A stretch of 64,000 nucleotides of DNA, taken from NCBI GenBank assembly GCA_911728455.2, contig OU452226.1, forward strand, positions 11,569,498-11,633,497, read 5' to 3'. The translations under genes and the position numbers were made by a program. How positions within the stretch are numbered: the first letter of the stretch is position 1; each line of letters opens with the position of its first letter. Below, piece after piece: positions 23,579 to 38,800 of the stretch. The DNA comes from Marthasterias glacialis. Lineage: Eukaryota > Echinodermata > Asteroidea > Forcipulatida > Asteriidae. Under the pieces are notes generated by a model. The model was not told the origin of the DNA. It worked only from the letters and a program-made list of their open reading frames with translations, and did not search any database.

Positions 23579-24539
23579 CGCTATGCAAGGCTGTGTCCAG
23601 TTGCTGTGGTAGGCAGGTAAGGAAAAAAGTTCAGGGTAAAAAAATTGGAAAACTTTCAGTCAAAAAAGGCCTGTGGCAATATCTTTAGGCAATTTCTTCA
23701 GTGATTGCTGAGGTATTGAATACCAACAAATCAATAAAATTATTTATCAGAGATATAAATTATGAATTTTTAACCTTGGGTATTTTTTTATAATAAGATG
23801 ATAGGGCATTTAGGGCAGTTTCCTAGCAACTTGTAATGCAATGAAAAAACTAACTCTGGGGAAAGTATTTTATTGTCACAATTTCTGTGGCATTTTAGAA
23901 GTGAGAAGGGAATTAAAGTCACTGTGGTTTTTCCCAGTGCCGTTCTCAACCAGCAATAAGTTTTTGAAGGTGCACAGTAACTGCATATGCTTACCTCATT
24001 CCTACTGTATATAGCAAAGTAGATATAAGCCTAATGGTGTTACCGCAAACCAAATATACATTGATACCTCATTCCCGTTATATCCATTTCTTCAGGCGAA
24101 TGGATTTTGTATTGAATGTTTCCATTATTTATATTTGGATCAGAGCATGATGGTTAAAAAAAGAAAGAAATAAAAGCAACAATGGAAAGACAAGGTTTTA
24201 ATTTGAGTGGGTAGACTCGTAATATGACTGATGTTGATGTCATCTTCTACTGCTCTGCAGTTACTGCAGTTTAAATGCTGCATCTGCAATTGTTAAATGC
24301 TTGGGTTAGAACCACACCAAACCTTATGCGATATTTACTTATTTTTTTTTTTTTAAATGTATTTATTTTGTTGCATAGCTTTCCAATTGTCTTCAAACAC
24401 TCTTGAAAGACATAGACATATCGTGGAGTAGCCTTGTCCAAGGCGGTTGCACTTTAATCACAGAAAGTGTTTCACGCTGCACGACCGAGTTCGCTTCCAG
24501 CGATAGTGTCGGGCTGTGCATATCTATGCAGCTGCAAAG

Positions 24540-24715
24540 CCACTGCAGCAAAGATCAAGTCGGCGCACACGAGTGGCAAAGCGGCTTATATGTAGCTGCG
24601 AAGCAACTGCAGCAAAAATTAAGTCAGCCCACACGAGTGGCGAAGCAGCTTCGCCACTCAATCGTGCGCACTAAGGCCTTTGTGGCTTAGATATATCTAA
24701 GCCACAAAGGCCTGG
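24540..24715. repeat. Duplicated segment with two strong palindromes
   Basis: A unit of about 75 bp containing CACACGAGTGGC and AGCTGC...AACTGCAGC-like words occurs twice. The second copy ends in the hairpin GAGTGGCGAAG-CAG-CTTCGCCACTC (24634-24658). It is followed by a perfect 40-bp palindrome at 24674-24713 whose half is AGGCCTTTGTGGCTTAGATA. Confidence 0.85.
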
Positions 24716-25945
24716 ACGAAAGGCTAGTGTGTACACGAAGTGAGCTTCTTTGTAGGAGGTTGGAAAACAGTACAGAACTTTAAATGCACTTTATGCATGT
24801 GGTATTCCTGCTGTATTGTATGATATGTAGTTCATGTGGTGTGGTGTGGTGAATTGAAGCCGGCATGCTTGAGTAAAGAGTCTTGGACAAGGAGGGCAAA
24901 AATGAGAGAGTCGGTAAATCCTCTAAAACGTTACACCCTAGAAGAATTTTTCTTCTGTCTTTCTTCCTTGTTTTGTATTCGGGCAGGATGGGGTGGGGGC
25001 AGGGTCATCTTTAGATCAAGAGGACAGTTTCCCATTTGTCAGGTTTTTCATCATTTTTCAATCGGACTCTTGTATTTGACCTCAAAGAAAGCTCTATGAA
25101 GTATTCCAGAGATCTTTTGTCTAAAAATCAATGCAGTGAGCTGAATATTTCCTATCAAGATTCGTCTTGATTCAGTGAGAATTATGATAAATTTCTGAAA
25201 TCATCAAAGAAACTACGATCTTTGGTTTGATGATTCATTGGCGATGCAAAATCTAATCTTTATTTCTATCCAGATTATATTTTTACAATGGCATGTTATG
25301 CTGAGTACGTTAATCCAAATTAATTTTTAAACCGCTAAATTAGCTTATAATGACCTTATTGAAGACATAGTTTTATGTGTGTATTCACCAGCAATAATTT
25401 GTACAATATGTGTAGCTTTTATAAATAAAATAACATTCAGTATTGGTCATTTTTAATCTCTGTGGAGAGACAAAATGGTGTATTTGTTAATAGATGAATA
25501 TTTTTTTCTGGAAAGCAAATTATTAACATAACTGTAAAGGATTGATCCAGAATGTATTAAGCTTTGGATGATTGGTGACAAATAAAAGTGCATAGTTTTG
25601 AAGACATTTTCATGTATCTGTTCCTAGTTATTAAACAGTTTTTTCAATTTTCATATTTGTGTCTTGCTCTAAAAAAAAAAACCAGGTGTAAAAATTTCAC
25701 ATTACAGACATTTAAATATGGACATGTTAATTTTTTTTTCAAATTGATGGCAAACTATTTCTCATTAAAAGACAGAAAAGAAAAGTCTTTGATGCTCAAG
25801 GCCTGGGCATAATTTCATAAAACCTGAAAGCACAACAAAATAGACCGACCCGCGTCATGTGACCACTTCTAGGTATTAAATGTAAACACACACGACGTCC
25901 TCCATAGGAAGGTGCAGTACGGCACACGATGATTAATGCATTTAG

Positions 25946-25951
25946 TTTATT
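25946..25951 (-). terminator. Candidate ZW10 poly(A) signal
   Basis: On the minus strand this reads AATAAA, about 950 bases beyond the ZW10 stop codon. I saw no closer canonical hexamer, so it is only a candidate. Confidence 0.3.
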
Positions 25952-26897
25952 CGATCGAGGCTTTTCTTGCTCGAAATCTGTGAAAAATATTCCCTAGTTT
26001 GTACCAGAGACCTTCGAGTGGCTGAATAAAGCCAGTAAGGACAGTTCAGCAAGTCTTGAAAATTGTAAAAGTACCGTATAAATGTGCACGATGTGTACAG
26101 TACACGACGGACTGTTAGGCCAGACGACCGCGATCATCACACACTTTTCAACACAAAAGTTTCAAAGTTTTGAAGCTCAAATCATCCAAAGAAATTGCTT
26201 TCCAAAACTGTGATTCCTTTGCCTATTTGAAATTTTGCAAGGCTAGGTATTAATGCTCACTTTTCCAATGTTGTTTATCCTTTTTTTACAGCGATTTAGG
26301 CCTACATTACAAACAAAGTAACAGGCGGGTGGCTACATAATAGTCGTCTGACGCCGGTAGTGCATGGCTAAAAAAACCTCTTTTTTAGTAGAATCCTGTT
26401 AAATTATGGAACAGAGATGTGATTAAACTAATTTATCACTTAACAAAAGTAAAATTGACTGTTTTCGAACTCACTCTGTGTCACGGCCTATCTCTTTACA
26501 CGTATTTTGTCATCAGCTGTACGGCGTTATACCCAATAGGGGGTCACATGACCACATGTCAACATTGTTGCGCAATCGGTCTATTGCTAAGCACAGACAG
26601 ATCTTGCTTAGGTAGTAGAAAGAGGTTACCATGCAAAATGTCATAAATTAGTATATTTTATCAACTGGTACCCGCTCATTATTTTGCTTAGCAAAGAAAT
26701 TTTCTAAGCAGTATTTTCTACTGTAACAGCTTCATGAAATTTGGCTTTGGTTTTCAGTGAAAGTCTGATACAAGGCATGGTAGACTTGTACTAGTCCTGT
26801 CTGATTTTGGTCAATAATGCTGTAGATGCTGTGCTTGTATTCAAGCTTGATAAAACGTAGAGAACCCCCCCAAATGAATCATAGACTTGTGTTAGTC

Positions 26898-29800
26898 TTA
26901 TCTGATCTTAGCTAGAGCTGCAGCCCTCCTGTCTGTATTCTGGAAGATGGCTCGGATGAGGCTCTTTATCTCACTAGCGTTGAACACTATGGCAAGGGGA
27001 CCCTGAAATGAAATACAACATTGCCTTTTTAGCTTTGGAAACTTATGTTAATAATAATACCGAAACCTTATTATAAGCTATGCATCTACTGACAATTAGG
27101 TACGAGGAGCTTATTGTTATTTTTTTAAGACAGGTTTTTAAGTATCAGAAACATTTATGTAGCACCTTATAAAGGTTTACAAGGTGCTGTGGTGCATTCA
27201 GCAGCCACTGCCAGAAACACCGCGGCAAACCCCTTCTCTTTGCAATAAGTGCACTGGGTTCTTTGACGTGCATTACGCAACACACGGGACCTATGGCTTT
27301 ACATCCCATCCGAAGGACGCAGCAATACTGGTTAAGTGTCTTGCTTATGGACACAAGTGTCAAGACTGAGACTCAAACCCACACTCTGCTGATCAGAAAC
27401 ACTAGAGCTTGAGTCCGGTGCACTTGACTGCTCAGCCATGACACCCCGAAATTGTAAATGTGGTATTTCAACAAACTTCTGTTAATTCCTTTGGTTCTAC
27501 TTCATTTTCACGACAGTCACAAGGAAAATGAAACAAGTGCCAATTCTCACAATCTGTCAATAATGGAACAATTGTTACAAGACCCAATTTTTTTAAAATT
27601 TTACATTGAGTTGAACGCTTGTTTTGGAGGTTTGGATTTCATTAGTATTTAGAAGTAAGTGTTTGGAAAAGCACCAGACTGTGGGACTTCTTTAAAATTA
27701 TGGAGGTAAATATCTGGCCAGGTGACTGGACTCTGCCCAGGTGACTGGACTCTGGCCAGGTGACTGGACTCTGGCCAGGTGACTGGACTCTGGCCAGGTG
27801 ACTGGACACTGGCCAGGTGACTGGACTCTGGCCAGTGGTCCAGTGGGTAGTTTGAACTCCATTGAAATCCCACCAACAAGATGAAGCATTTTGTCATTTT
27901 TATTGACACAAGTGCCAATACCAGACCCCCTACAAGTGCCAAGACCAGACTGGCTGGAATTAGAACCCACAGTCTGTCATTAACGGAACTTTATGGACCT
28001 TGTCAAAATCAGTCCAGGACAATCAGCGGGGGGTGTGGGTGGGGGGAATAGTGTGGGACAAGTTTTATCACCACACTGTTGATTCGCCTCGTTTGCAATT
28101 GCATTAACAGAAAAACCATGGGAAAGTTAGGAGTGTCTGGCTTCCTCTGGAGACTTTATAGATGGCTGCCTAATGGAAAAACAAGCAGGGGGTCTCCACA
28201 GGGATGATTTGTGGTTTCAAAGTCAGGTGTAGCTACACTACACACAATACAAAGACCAACCAAACCTTGCTCCAGCTTGCTCCGAACCTTCAAAGTCTAT
28301 TATATTCAATCAGCCAGTCAAACCGCAGAGTGCTCAGCGGGATGCATCATAACAAAGGGCCTATCTGTGCTCCGGAGAACTGTATTCCATTAAGCGAGTA
28401 AAACAATGTCTCCCATAGAAATAGAATTCGTTGGAGATCCAACAAAAATTCCACAGCGGAGGAATATTTTCCAATTATCTGTCCTTAACTAATTTTAAAA
28501 AGACCCCATACAGTAAACAACACCCCTAAGCGATGACACTTTCCCCTACTGACACCTACCTTTCCCTCTGCCCATCTGTCGACGATATCTTGCATGCTTG
28601 CTTCAAGGATGAACTGCAGCTCTGTGAATGCCGTCCAGTGGTCCACGGTGCTCTGTACAACTATAGGTTCCTTTTGAAGAAAAAAAGTCTTTGAGTAAGT
28701 ATTTCAGTAACTTGTAAGCTTGTAAGACTAACTAGCTTGATTTCGGGGTGAGCTAAGAAAAACTGACTAGAATGGGGTTTGAACCTGCAACATCCGGATT
28801 AATGTGCCAGCACTCTACCAACTGAGCTATCCAGCCCTAATGTTGGGGGTCTCCCTATTTTGTTAATATCTTTGCAGGGGCGCCAGTCAGAAGCTATGCC
28901 TGGATATGACCTGGGAAGCAGCAATGTAAGAGGATCACTTTATCCAGTAGGTGCTGGATGTCCTGTTTACTCGCAAATGTTTCCCCTGCCTGGAAACAGA
29001 AGCCGTGTAAAGGCGCCATTGTGTAATTTCAGAGCAAAGGTTACCCATACATTCTACTGTGGAGCGTGCACTGACCAAACATACGCCATGTAATGCTTCG
29101 TTTCACACACACACAAGGACAAAAAAGGTCTTGAATATATTGGCAATTTGTGGCCATTGAGAGGCATTTTTTGTGTAATCCCCTGATTACAGACCTTTGT
29201 CCTTATGTTCAAAGAAGAGGATTACGAGGCATCGTGAGGCTTCCACCATTGTTCATTCATTTCATTTCGGCTCAACGGAGGTAAGTCGAGTGAGCCGGCA
29301 ATCAAGCCATGGTTCCATGTTTAGTACCACTCCTATGCCGTAGGTAACGGCCGACGTTTTGCAATTCACGGTGCGTGAATTTGACATTTTCTCGGTCGAG
29401 AAACAAAACGGACGATCCAATAACAAGAATCTTTGTTCTCTTGGCATTGCCAAGTCAGGGTTTCTTTGTGCCAGCGGTACCCTCAAATTTATAAGATTCC
29501 AGCAATTCCGCCAACAGAATCCCACCAGGGGGCCAGGAAAAAAAAGGAGAGAATCCCGGCGGAAACTGGTTAGGAGGATGCAACTAATTTACTTAATAAC
29601 TTTGACAAACCACCCGTAAGCAGTAGCATTGCTTCAAAGAAACACTGTACCAAGTTTACCTCTGCATCTTCAGGTTTGATCAGTTCAGGAATCTTCTCTT
29701 GAAGACCCAAGAATAATGAGTACAACTGATGAGCATCATCGGCCGATATATCCTGTCATAAAAATAAACGGACACCTTTACATATATACGGTATATTTAT

Positions 29801-32800
29801 TTTAAAATGTCATAGCAGCAAACATCTGAATTGCGACATAATTTACAATCATTAAAAACATTACAATAAAAAAAATCATTAAAAATTCATGAAAGTCATC
29901 AAAATGTGAAACAACTAAAACAGCCTACAAAAACCCATCAAACAATTAGAAAAACAAACCCCCCAAAAAACAAAAAAAAACAGATGTAAAGCTTTGAAAA
30001 CAAAGCTTTTATTATTATTATTATTTTATTTCTCTCCAAAACAAACATTAAGGCACAATATAAGAACAAAATAAGGGAATTTTGGAGAAGGCAAGACCAA
30101 GGAGGAAGTTTCCTATAACCAAAAGGCTTAGTCTGCCAATATGAGTACAAAGTTAAGAAAGACAGTTAAAAATTTGTACATAAAATAATAAAAAAATATT
30201 TAGACATATACAATTTCTTATACAACACTTCAGGTCGAATCAAGGAGAAAACTGTTAACAGCTGCATTAAATGAGGAAATAGATGCGAGACAACGGGTAT
30301 CAATAGGCAGTGAGTTCCACAAAGCAGGAACACTGTGAAAAAAGGAAGAACTTACATCTCGAAAAAGGAATTTGGAAAGCAGGAAAATCTCTACCTTGGT
30401 TGATTTGAAACAAAGAATTGTCAATGCCGGTGTGACTGTAAAATATTTGATAAACAAAAACATAAGCTCAACAGTTTCCTCCCTGATTCAAGTGATGTAA
30501 TATTCAAGTGATGAATATCACTCAAAAAAATCAATTACTCAGTGATCTCACTATTACTAAGAGTTCTTTTGTGACATTGACATGTATTTCATATTCATAG
30601 ATTAAACATGTACAAGGTACATACGTGATATACTTACAGAGGTATTACATGTCATACACATATATACATATAAAACTAGTAGGGGTGGATGGCCTTAGCT
30701 TTCGATCCAAACTGGACCTTCGTCAGAGGCAAAAACTAGCAGAGTATGGTTATATATTATATTACGCTGTGCAGAATGATCTTATTAATGTATACATCTA
30801 GTCGGCGTGTAGGGAAAGAAAGAAGCTCAGTACTTTTGAGTAGTCCCTATTGGACAGACAGAAGATTGAACAATGGAAAATTCTATGGAATATTGTGAAT
30901 GCAGGGAGCCAGCCCTCACCTCAAGCACTGTTACTTTCTCCACAAGATGTATGAGTACCGTGTTGATCAGTGTTGACATGGCCTTAGTGTAGATGTTACT
31001 GGGGAGAATGTTTAACCACACTCGCTGAAGATGACCCAACTGATGCAGAACCTAGACAGGGACAAAATCAAGGCATCAATGTTTTTTGATGATTACAACA
31101 ACTTCGTATCTTGGTTAAAAATCTCCAGATGTATGCACAAAAAAATAAAAAATAAAATTAGCTGTTGCCAATTGCTTACCGAAACAAAAGGACCTGTTGT
31201 ATAAATGCACAAAAATCGTTAATGGCCTCACATTTCAACCCTAGCAATGTCTTTCTCAAAGGCTGAATGACAACACAACAAACACATACAAGTATACTGG
31301 AGTAACAGAAGCAGTCAAGTAGTAACAAATGGGCAGAGATATGACCTTGTTGCATGGAGCAATATGCGCTTTTTCAAGTCTGCAAGATACAACTTTCCTC
31401 AAAGACTGTGCTGCTTCCTCTTTGCACTGTCACTACTGCAAGAGTTGAGCTCAGTTCACATTTCGTGTGAATACCAAAGTGATACAATTTTTTTTTCTCG
31501 GAACAATCCTATTGCAAAGTCATACATGTGCATATCTGTTGCACGCCCAAAGTTTTCACTACTTCTGGCTCCGCCAAAGGCTTCGACATAGGTCAATGTG
31601 TAATTTTACCAAAATAAATTCATTTCATCATTCAAACACATTTCTTATCTTATGACAGAAACTTATAATTCTGAAGCGACCTTGAGTCTTTGAAGAACAT
31701 GTGTAAAAGGCAAGTCCGATAATAATACTTTTCTTGCATAAATAAAATTAATTTATTGTTTTATATTGCACCCATTCCAATGCACACAAGCGTGTAACAA
31801 ACATAACATAAATAATCAAAAATGCACATTGAAAAATTGATTAAAACATTGGAAAATTACATCAAGAACACAAGACAATCGGTAAAAAGCTCGAAAATTC
31901 CACAAAACAAATTCACAAGTTAGAAAACTGCACAATAAATTCATCGGTATTAAACATCACAAAAAATTCATATAAATGATTACACATGACCCTTACAGAA
32001 TGCCCCGTTCAAAATCATGTTTATATATGACAATAAGAGCACAGAATAATCGGTCAAAAGGCGTAAACATTAGACAATAAATAAATCATCAAAGAAAGAC
32101 TAGCTTGATTTAAATCCAATCAGCCTTTTTGAGGTATGGTGGACACTATTTGGTTTGGATAAATTTCCTGAAATCAGGAAAAATCCTGATAAATCACATG
32201 CCTGGTATTGTCTCTATGTACCTGTTTGATAGCTTTCTCACAAGCGATGAAGTTTTCGTCTGTTGATACTTGATCAAAGCCCCCAGCTCCTGACAGACTC
32301 TCCAATAACTGATCTCGCTGGCTTCTCTGCAATACACAATAAATGACACACAGACGGTAGTTTGATGCCCTACATGTGGCTGGGAAACTAAAGGTATGCC
32401 ATCGTGATGAACAAATTGTAAGAGATGCCATTAGTAAATACCCAAACCAGAAGTGTCATGTTCTATAATATTCAAAAAATCTATAAACACTTTCAATTTT
32501 TCTCTCTCGAAATTGGCGCTTTGGATCTTTAGATCTTCCATTTGATTCTCCGCTTTGTAAAATTGTTGACACTAATTTATCAATGTTCTCATCAAACTTT
32601 TCAGACCTTATGTAAAAAAAAATTCACTCATGTTTATTTTCCAACCTGAGATTACCAGCAGATTAGTTGTCCGTTCAGACAAATTATCAAACTGAAGCCA
32701 TTTTGATTTTGGTATGATTCCCCTTACACAAATTGACAATGACAATTCTAATTCTCAATGCCTGAAACGGGACCAGACTATTTTTCCTTCCCTGGTTTAG

Positions 32801-35800
32801 TTACACTAAAATGAACGTCTAAAAACAAGACAACCGAAAATGCTTAAAGCCATGTCCGAATCATGTGTCTTTGGCTACGGCTATGGCTATTGGCTACAAC
32901 GGCAACATTGAAGAATAGGCCTTATTGGTATTCTGGCCAAAGCCACTGCTAAAGCCCTTAAATTGGAACATACAACTTTGTAAATTCAAAAATAGTGAAA
33001 ACGGCCAAGCCTTTGTACAGTGTTTTTCAGTTATCTCTGTCACTAAAGACTGATCCATTAAGCCCTGCCTCCTAAACATATTGACCAATCACAGCATTGG
33101 CTTCATTACCACTGTACACGTGGGCAACACAATGTGCAACTCTTCAATGCCACACTGCACGACATGAATGCGTGTTATAAGTACGTGCACACATGTTTAC
33201 ATTTTTCAATAAGATTTTATCGTGTCTGACTTTTGTCAGACTTTCCGTGACGTGGCCAAGGCTGCGATTGGTCAACACATAAGGGGGCGGGGCTTAATGG
33301 ATTGCTCTATTATAAAAGAAAAAAGAGGAAATCAGCTAATCAGCTGAAAATATACATGCCTGCTTATGACAGACACATTAGACCAATCCATTAAGCCCCG
33401 CCTACTAACATATTGACTAACATATTGCATTCTTGACAACACCACTGAAAGTCCGACAAAAGTCTGACACGTTGAAATCCCATTAGAAAAATAAACAAAC
33501 CGCCGCCACTTTTCTGACACACAGCAGCACACACAACTGTACTAACCTTTATTTTTTCGTATTTCTGTTGGTGCAAATCCTACAGCAGTGGTCCTTGTAC
33601 AGTCGTGTAAAAGTGGTTTAACAGCGTTCCTGCCTTTATTGTTCTTTGGACTCAAGGCACTGCTCAAAAGGCCACGAAACTAAATCCATACCATTCATGA
33701 AAACCATGAATGTGTGTGTATCCGATATATGTGTGTGGCCGCAACCGAACCATCGCTGTGATCATGGCAAGGAAGTCACACCATGTGCTGTTGCTGGGCA
33801 GTACACTGCTAAAAATGGTTTTCTTGAAATCAGAAAAAAAATCTTGTTTTAGGAAGAACATTCTTGTGTCACTCCCTAGAAACTTTTTCTAGCTAGGGAG
33901 TGATGCAAGAAATATATTCTTGAAGTAAGATTTTGTTTTCTTATTTCAAGAAAACCAAGAAAACCATTTTTAGCAGTGTATGCAGTTGCTAAGGAAGGCG
34001 GGGCTTAATGGATCGGTCTATAGCAAGACTTAATCCGTTTTGGAACTACCCGTTACCATTTGAGCCAGGAAGCACTCTGACGCCAATTTCCTGAAGACTG
34101 GTATGAGGTCCACAAAGGTGGAGGCACCATCACACAGCGGGGAGGGTAACGTATGGCGGTACTGATGCCCAAGCGTCATCAGGTGGTGGGATATGTACAT
34201 GCAGTTGTTGTGGTGGAGAGCTGACACCTGTGGAAGCTTTTGCTGTGATAACAAAAATAGTCACATGAAAAATGCGGCCAGTAAATAAAAGAATCTTGTA
34301 TACTGTTGGTAGGACTGTCGATATGTAATCCAAACAATTTAAAGGATGTATGCTGTACTACATTGTTCACATGCCATGTAAAAAAAAAATGTAATTAATA
34401 AATCATGAATCACATAAAATGTGTACGACTCAAATCAAAAACTGAATTAAAAGTTTCACAGAGATAACTATTCCTTGGTTTTCAATCCGTTATTCGAAAT
34501 GGGACACCACTGTAAGGGTATACCCATGACTGGAATAATAGGCCGTATTTTTGACAGCAAGAGGGCGCAATACTATTTCCATTTTGATAGTACAAACATA
34601 TTTCAAAACATTAAAGAGGATGGGCCATGGTGATTGATGTTGACGTTATTGTTTAGTTTTCTGCTTTCTATAATTATTGCATCGGACAAACTTCTCTTTT
34701 GTGACATTAAATTGACAAAAGAAGTGATATTTGCAGGGAGTTTTTTACTCCTTTAACTAGCCTGCGCCTAAATTTATCAAAATCCTGGAAATGAGGGTAG
34801 CAAACAAACCATGACGTCACTGGAAGTACTGAATCCCCGATTACATTGCAATACTGTCTATAAAAAACCTCAAAAGTTGTATATTAACTGCTTTATTAGA
34901 AGTCTAATTGTATTTGATTTACCACACTATTTCTATGGTTTGACCCCCAAACTACCCCAAAGGGCGCCCTCTTGCAGTAAAAAAATAAGGCCCATACAGT
35001 GATGCCTAACGCCAAAATCCGACAGTTCAAGGAAATAGTGAAGTGGCATTAAAAGTGTTTCTTGACAATTTTTATAATACTCTATCGATTTTAATTTTTG
35101 TAAATTCAAATGTAATTCGGCCCAGTGCCGCGAAATTTGAAGTTTTTAAAATAAACCATTAATGAAATGAAATGAAGAGCAGCTATGATATCAACGTGAT
35201 GTGATATCTTAAACATTCTATATGTTGAGAAATACCTTAGAAGCTAATTAGATGTGATTTGAAAGCTTTTCTTCTCATCTATTTGATGAACAAATGAACC
35301 CAGTTTTGAGTTTGGGCAGGAAGTGCCTGGTTTTGGCATGGAACGCCACATTTAATGAGATTTGGTCCTTTTTTGAGCTATGGTGGACACATTACAAATG
35401 CACTATTTGGATTGGGTAAATCTGTCTGTATACACCCAAACCAAACAGTGCACTCATAGTTTCCGCCATATCTCAAAAAGTTTCAGCCATATCTCCAAAC
35501 GGCTAATTGTTTCGTCTTGATCACAGCAGTTCAATTTAACTCAATAATATTCAAGAAACGTATGAATACTTTCAAACATTTTGTACTCACAAGACTTTCC
35601 CGATGGTAAGTGGGAACGACATCACAGAAAACTTCAAACATGTTCCTGACCGTGTAGAATAACTGGATGGCACTGTGTTAAATACACAAACATGTGACTC
35701 CGTCAGTTTTAAAAAACACTGCACCAATGATTGTTCTATGTATTTCTGGAATAGTTCAGTTGGTAATCATGGGCTTGTTGGATACTGCAAAAGTTGGTCA

Positions 35801-38800
35801 ATTCAATTCAATTCAATTCAATTCAATTCCATGTTGACAATTACAAACGTATACATTGAAAACAACATCAAACAGGTACATCAAATGTATACAGGTGCAA
35901 TATATGGATATATGTGTGACATGAACAACATGTAGGAAGAAGTGAAGCAAAATTGATTGTTATACTTTCCCTAGGAAAAAAAAACACCCCAAAAAACATT
36001 TGACAGTGAGACCAAAGTTTGATTTCACATAGAGTTAAGATGTCAATCTTTAATTGCTAAGCAAAGTGTGATGTCACAGTACAAACCACTATGAGCCCAC
36101 ACATTGTTTCTTTAAAAGATGCATACATATGTAAAAACAACAGGCTTTTAAAGGGTACAAATAATCATAACAACCGCACTAAATTTATGCATTTAAAAGG
36201 TATGTTTATGTTGATATAAAATTAAAAATGAATAAAGTGTAGGAGAAATCTTCAGATTCCGTCTTAGGTTGTTCCAGAACAGAGTACCATGAGAGGCACT
36301 GAGGTCCGCACAATTTAAGAAAGAGACTAAATTCTGTGTATTAATCATTCTCTTTGTTCCAATGGGCAACGCTGAAACTCGGTTGCAAGACTGCTGGGAT
36401 TCAAAGTAAACCAAACTAATTAGCAAATATTTGATGTCCAAATCCCGCCACCAATTTGTGACCAAAAAAAAACTACATCAAAAATAGCTTCACTTGGACT
36501 TCACACACAAATTTGATGTAAAAAGACTTTCAACATTGTTATGCAAAAAACACAACAACCCAAAAAAACCCAAACAGAAAAACTGCCTACAGAGAAGATC
36601 GGCTGGAAAGTTACATGCCTGTATCTGGGCTTAGCGTTTCTTTTGAAGCAATCATGCTTACCATTGTGGTGTATTACTTGAAGCTTCTTGTAGCGTCTGG
36701 TAGGCTAGCTTGACCAGACATTCTGTACTTTCACTGACTGCACATTCAGGCAGTGCAAAGATTCCTTCACTCACATGATTCTTGCCCTGAAAAAAAAAAT
36801 TAAAAAAATTTGTCAAATGTATACTTGGTTTGTGGTAACACCATGTGATTATATCTACTTTGCTATTATTCTACTACCGCGGAGTAGATTTCTAAATTCG
36901 AGAGACAACGTAGTTCTGAAAAGAACTGTCCTGCTTTTTAAGTACTACCTGGGGGGTAGGAAATCGGTCAAAATCTAACTTCACCGAGTAAAGGAAAATA
37001 GCTATGTAATATTTAAATCAGTATTCTACAATCGGTTTGACAACAAACATCATTCAACACATAGCCATCATAGCCATAATAATAAAAAGGCCACTTCTTT
37101 TGGAACATTTTAAAAAGTGCCTACCTTTGCATCTTGCTGATCCTTATTTTCGGCTGGGCTGTCCTTTTGCTCTTTGACGTTTTTGTTTGCCGCAACCTTA
37201 TTGGAGCCGACATGCTTTGTGTTGTGAAGCTCTCTCTTCATCAGCTGACGGGCTTCCACGATGAGCTCTTGGCACTTTTTGTTTGCAAAGTGGACGTTAA
37301 CATCTCTTGCATAGGTGAGCAAGGGTGATGTTGTCGCTGCGATAAACCCTGGACAAAATCGTAAAATAACGGCGCAATACATTTTCTCATTCTGGTCCAG
37401 TTCTGGGCCGATCTATAGGGCTGCCAAGCAGTATTTCTTGCAGGAACACTGCAACAAACTATAAGCTAAACTACCAAATTCATTTGAATTGCTCTCCCAA
37501 CGTTCCCTGGGTGAAGTCAAGCAAGTGACCCCCAATTAGGGCTAAACGAAAGACAATTTACATTTAAAGTGTGAGTCTGTTTACTTATCGTAAAGAAATC
37601 AAAATAAATAACCTCAGTAATTGTACTTTATGAAAGATGTTGCAATCACACAATAAACAAACAAAAATGGGTGCCTCATTATGAACAATTTACTTGGCCC
37701 AAGTTCGCACAGAAACCAGTTGTCAACTAGAGGTGGATAATGCCTGGTACCCAATACATGTTATTGACTATGAGTATACTTCATTCATAGCCATACATCT
37801 GTTGGCACCAAGCTTACTCATGTGCTAATAATGCGTAATGCAATCAATACATACCAGTCTACCATGGCAGACAATATTCAAATCATATAAAGGTGAACAG
37901 AAAAACATTTGGAGGTATTTACTGACCTATTTTCTGAAGGGAGGTTTCAAATTCCTCAGTTGCTGTAATAACAGTTTTGTACTCATTCAGCTGAAAGGAA
38001 GAACGAATAAATCAGTGACATTTCTGTGATATTATTATAATTATTGTTATTTATTCGGACAATGACAATAAAGCTACGAATAAGCAGTGGAAAATATACA
38101 AAGTAAGTTAAAACAATCAACATGCACATGGACAATTTTGTAGAGACGTTCAAAAGTAAAAGTGGGAGTGGCTGGTAGAGAGGAGGAAGGGAATCCATGA
38201 GCAAGTATGAACAATGACCATAGTTAACCATAGTTCGACTAACTCTGATCAAAATCACATTAGTCAACAATGGTTGGACTAGTCTAGTCAACTATTTGCG
38301 ACCAGCCTATTGAGGTTGGTTGCCTCGCTGGTTACCAATAGCTGCTTCATAAAGCACAGTGCAGAAGGGGGGGACACCATGTATTGGAAGAGTTAAAACA
38401 TTGATTTCTCAGCTGCCTGGGGAGTATACAACCCCGGGCTGCCGTGGCACTTCGAAGGCTTTTTCAAGCACAATATCAACATCTGCCCTCGCGGGTACCC
38501 ATTTCTACCCCTATAGGCTACCTCATGGTCGCATGGATGTGACATAACTTAAAGAAAATTGCACTTTATCGTAAGTGCGCATGCGCTACGTACGCCACTA
38601 ACCAACCACAAATTAACCATTGGTCCTTGATCAAACTTGGCCCATACTCAGAAGGTTTGGATAAACAAGTATTGACACAAACCACCCCGACGTCATCATC
38701 ACAAAAATCTTGGTTCCGCAATTTTGGATGTCAATGTCACTGTGTCCTACACAGTGAAGTGCGCATTTTAGGCGAGGCAGGGTTTACACGAATACCTACT

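Larger units (their letters stand above)
22957..26897. other. Convergent 3' flanks of GUCD1 and ZW10
   Basis: The two stop codons face each other across 3.9 kb; both 3' untranslated regions lie here. The first 600 bases hold the GUCD1 3' end (repeat pair, short tandem repeat, palindrome at 23161-23243, poly(A) signals). 24540-24715 holds dense palindromes. 26578-26750 looks like a decayed MITE-A. Open frames at 24403-24690, 24836-25099 and 26419-26646 show no recognisable similarity. The remaining sequence is AT-rich and anonymous. Confidence 0.55.
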
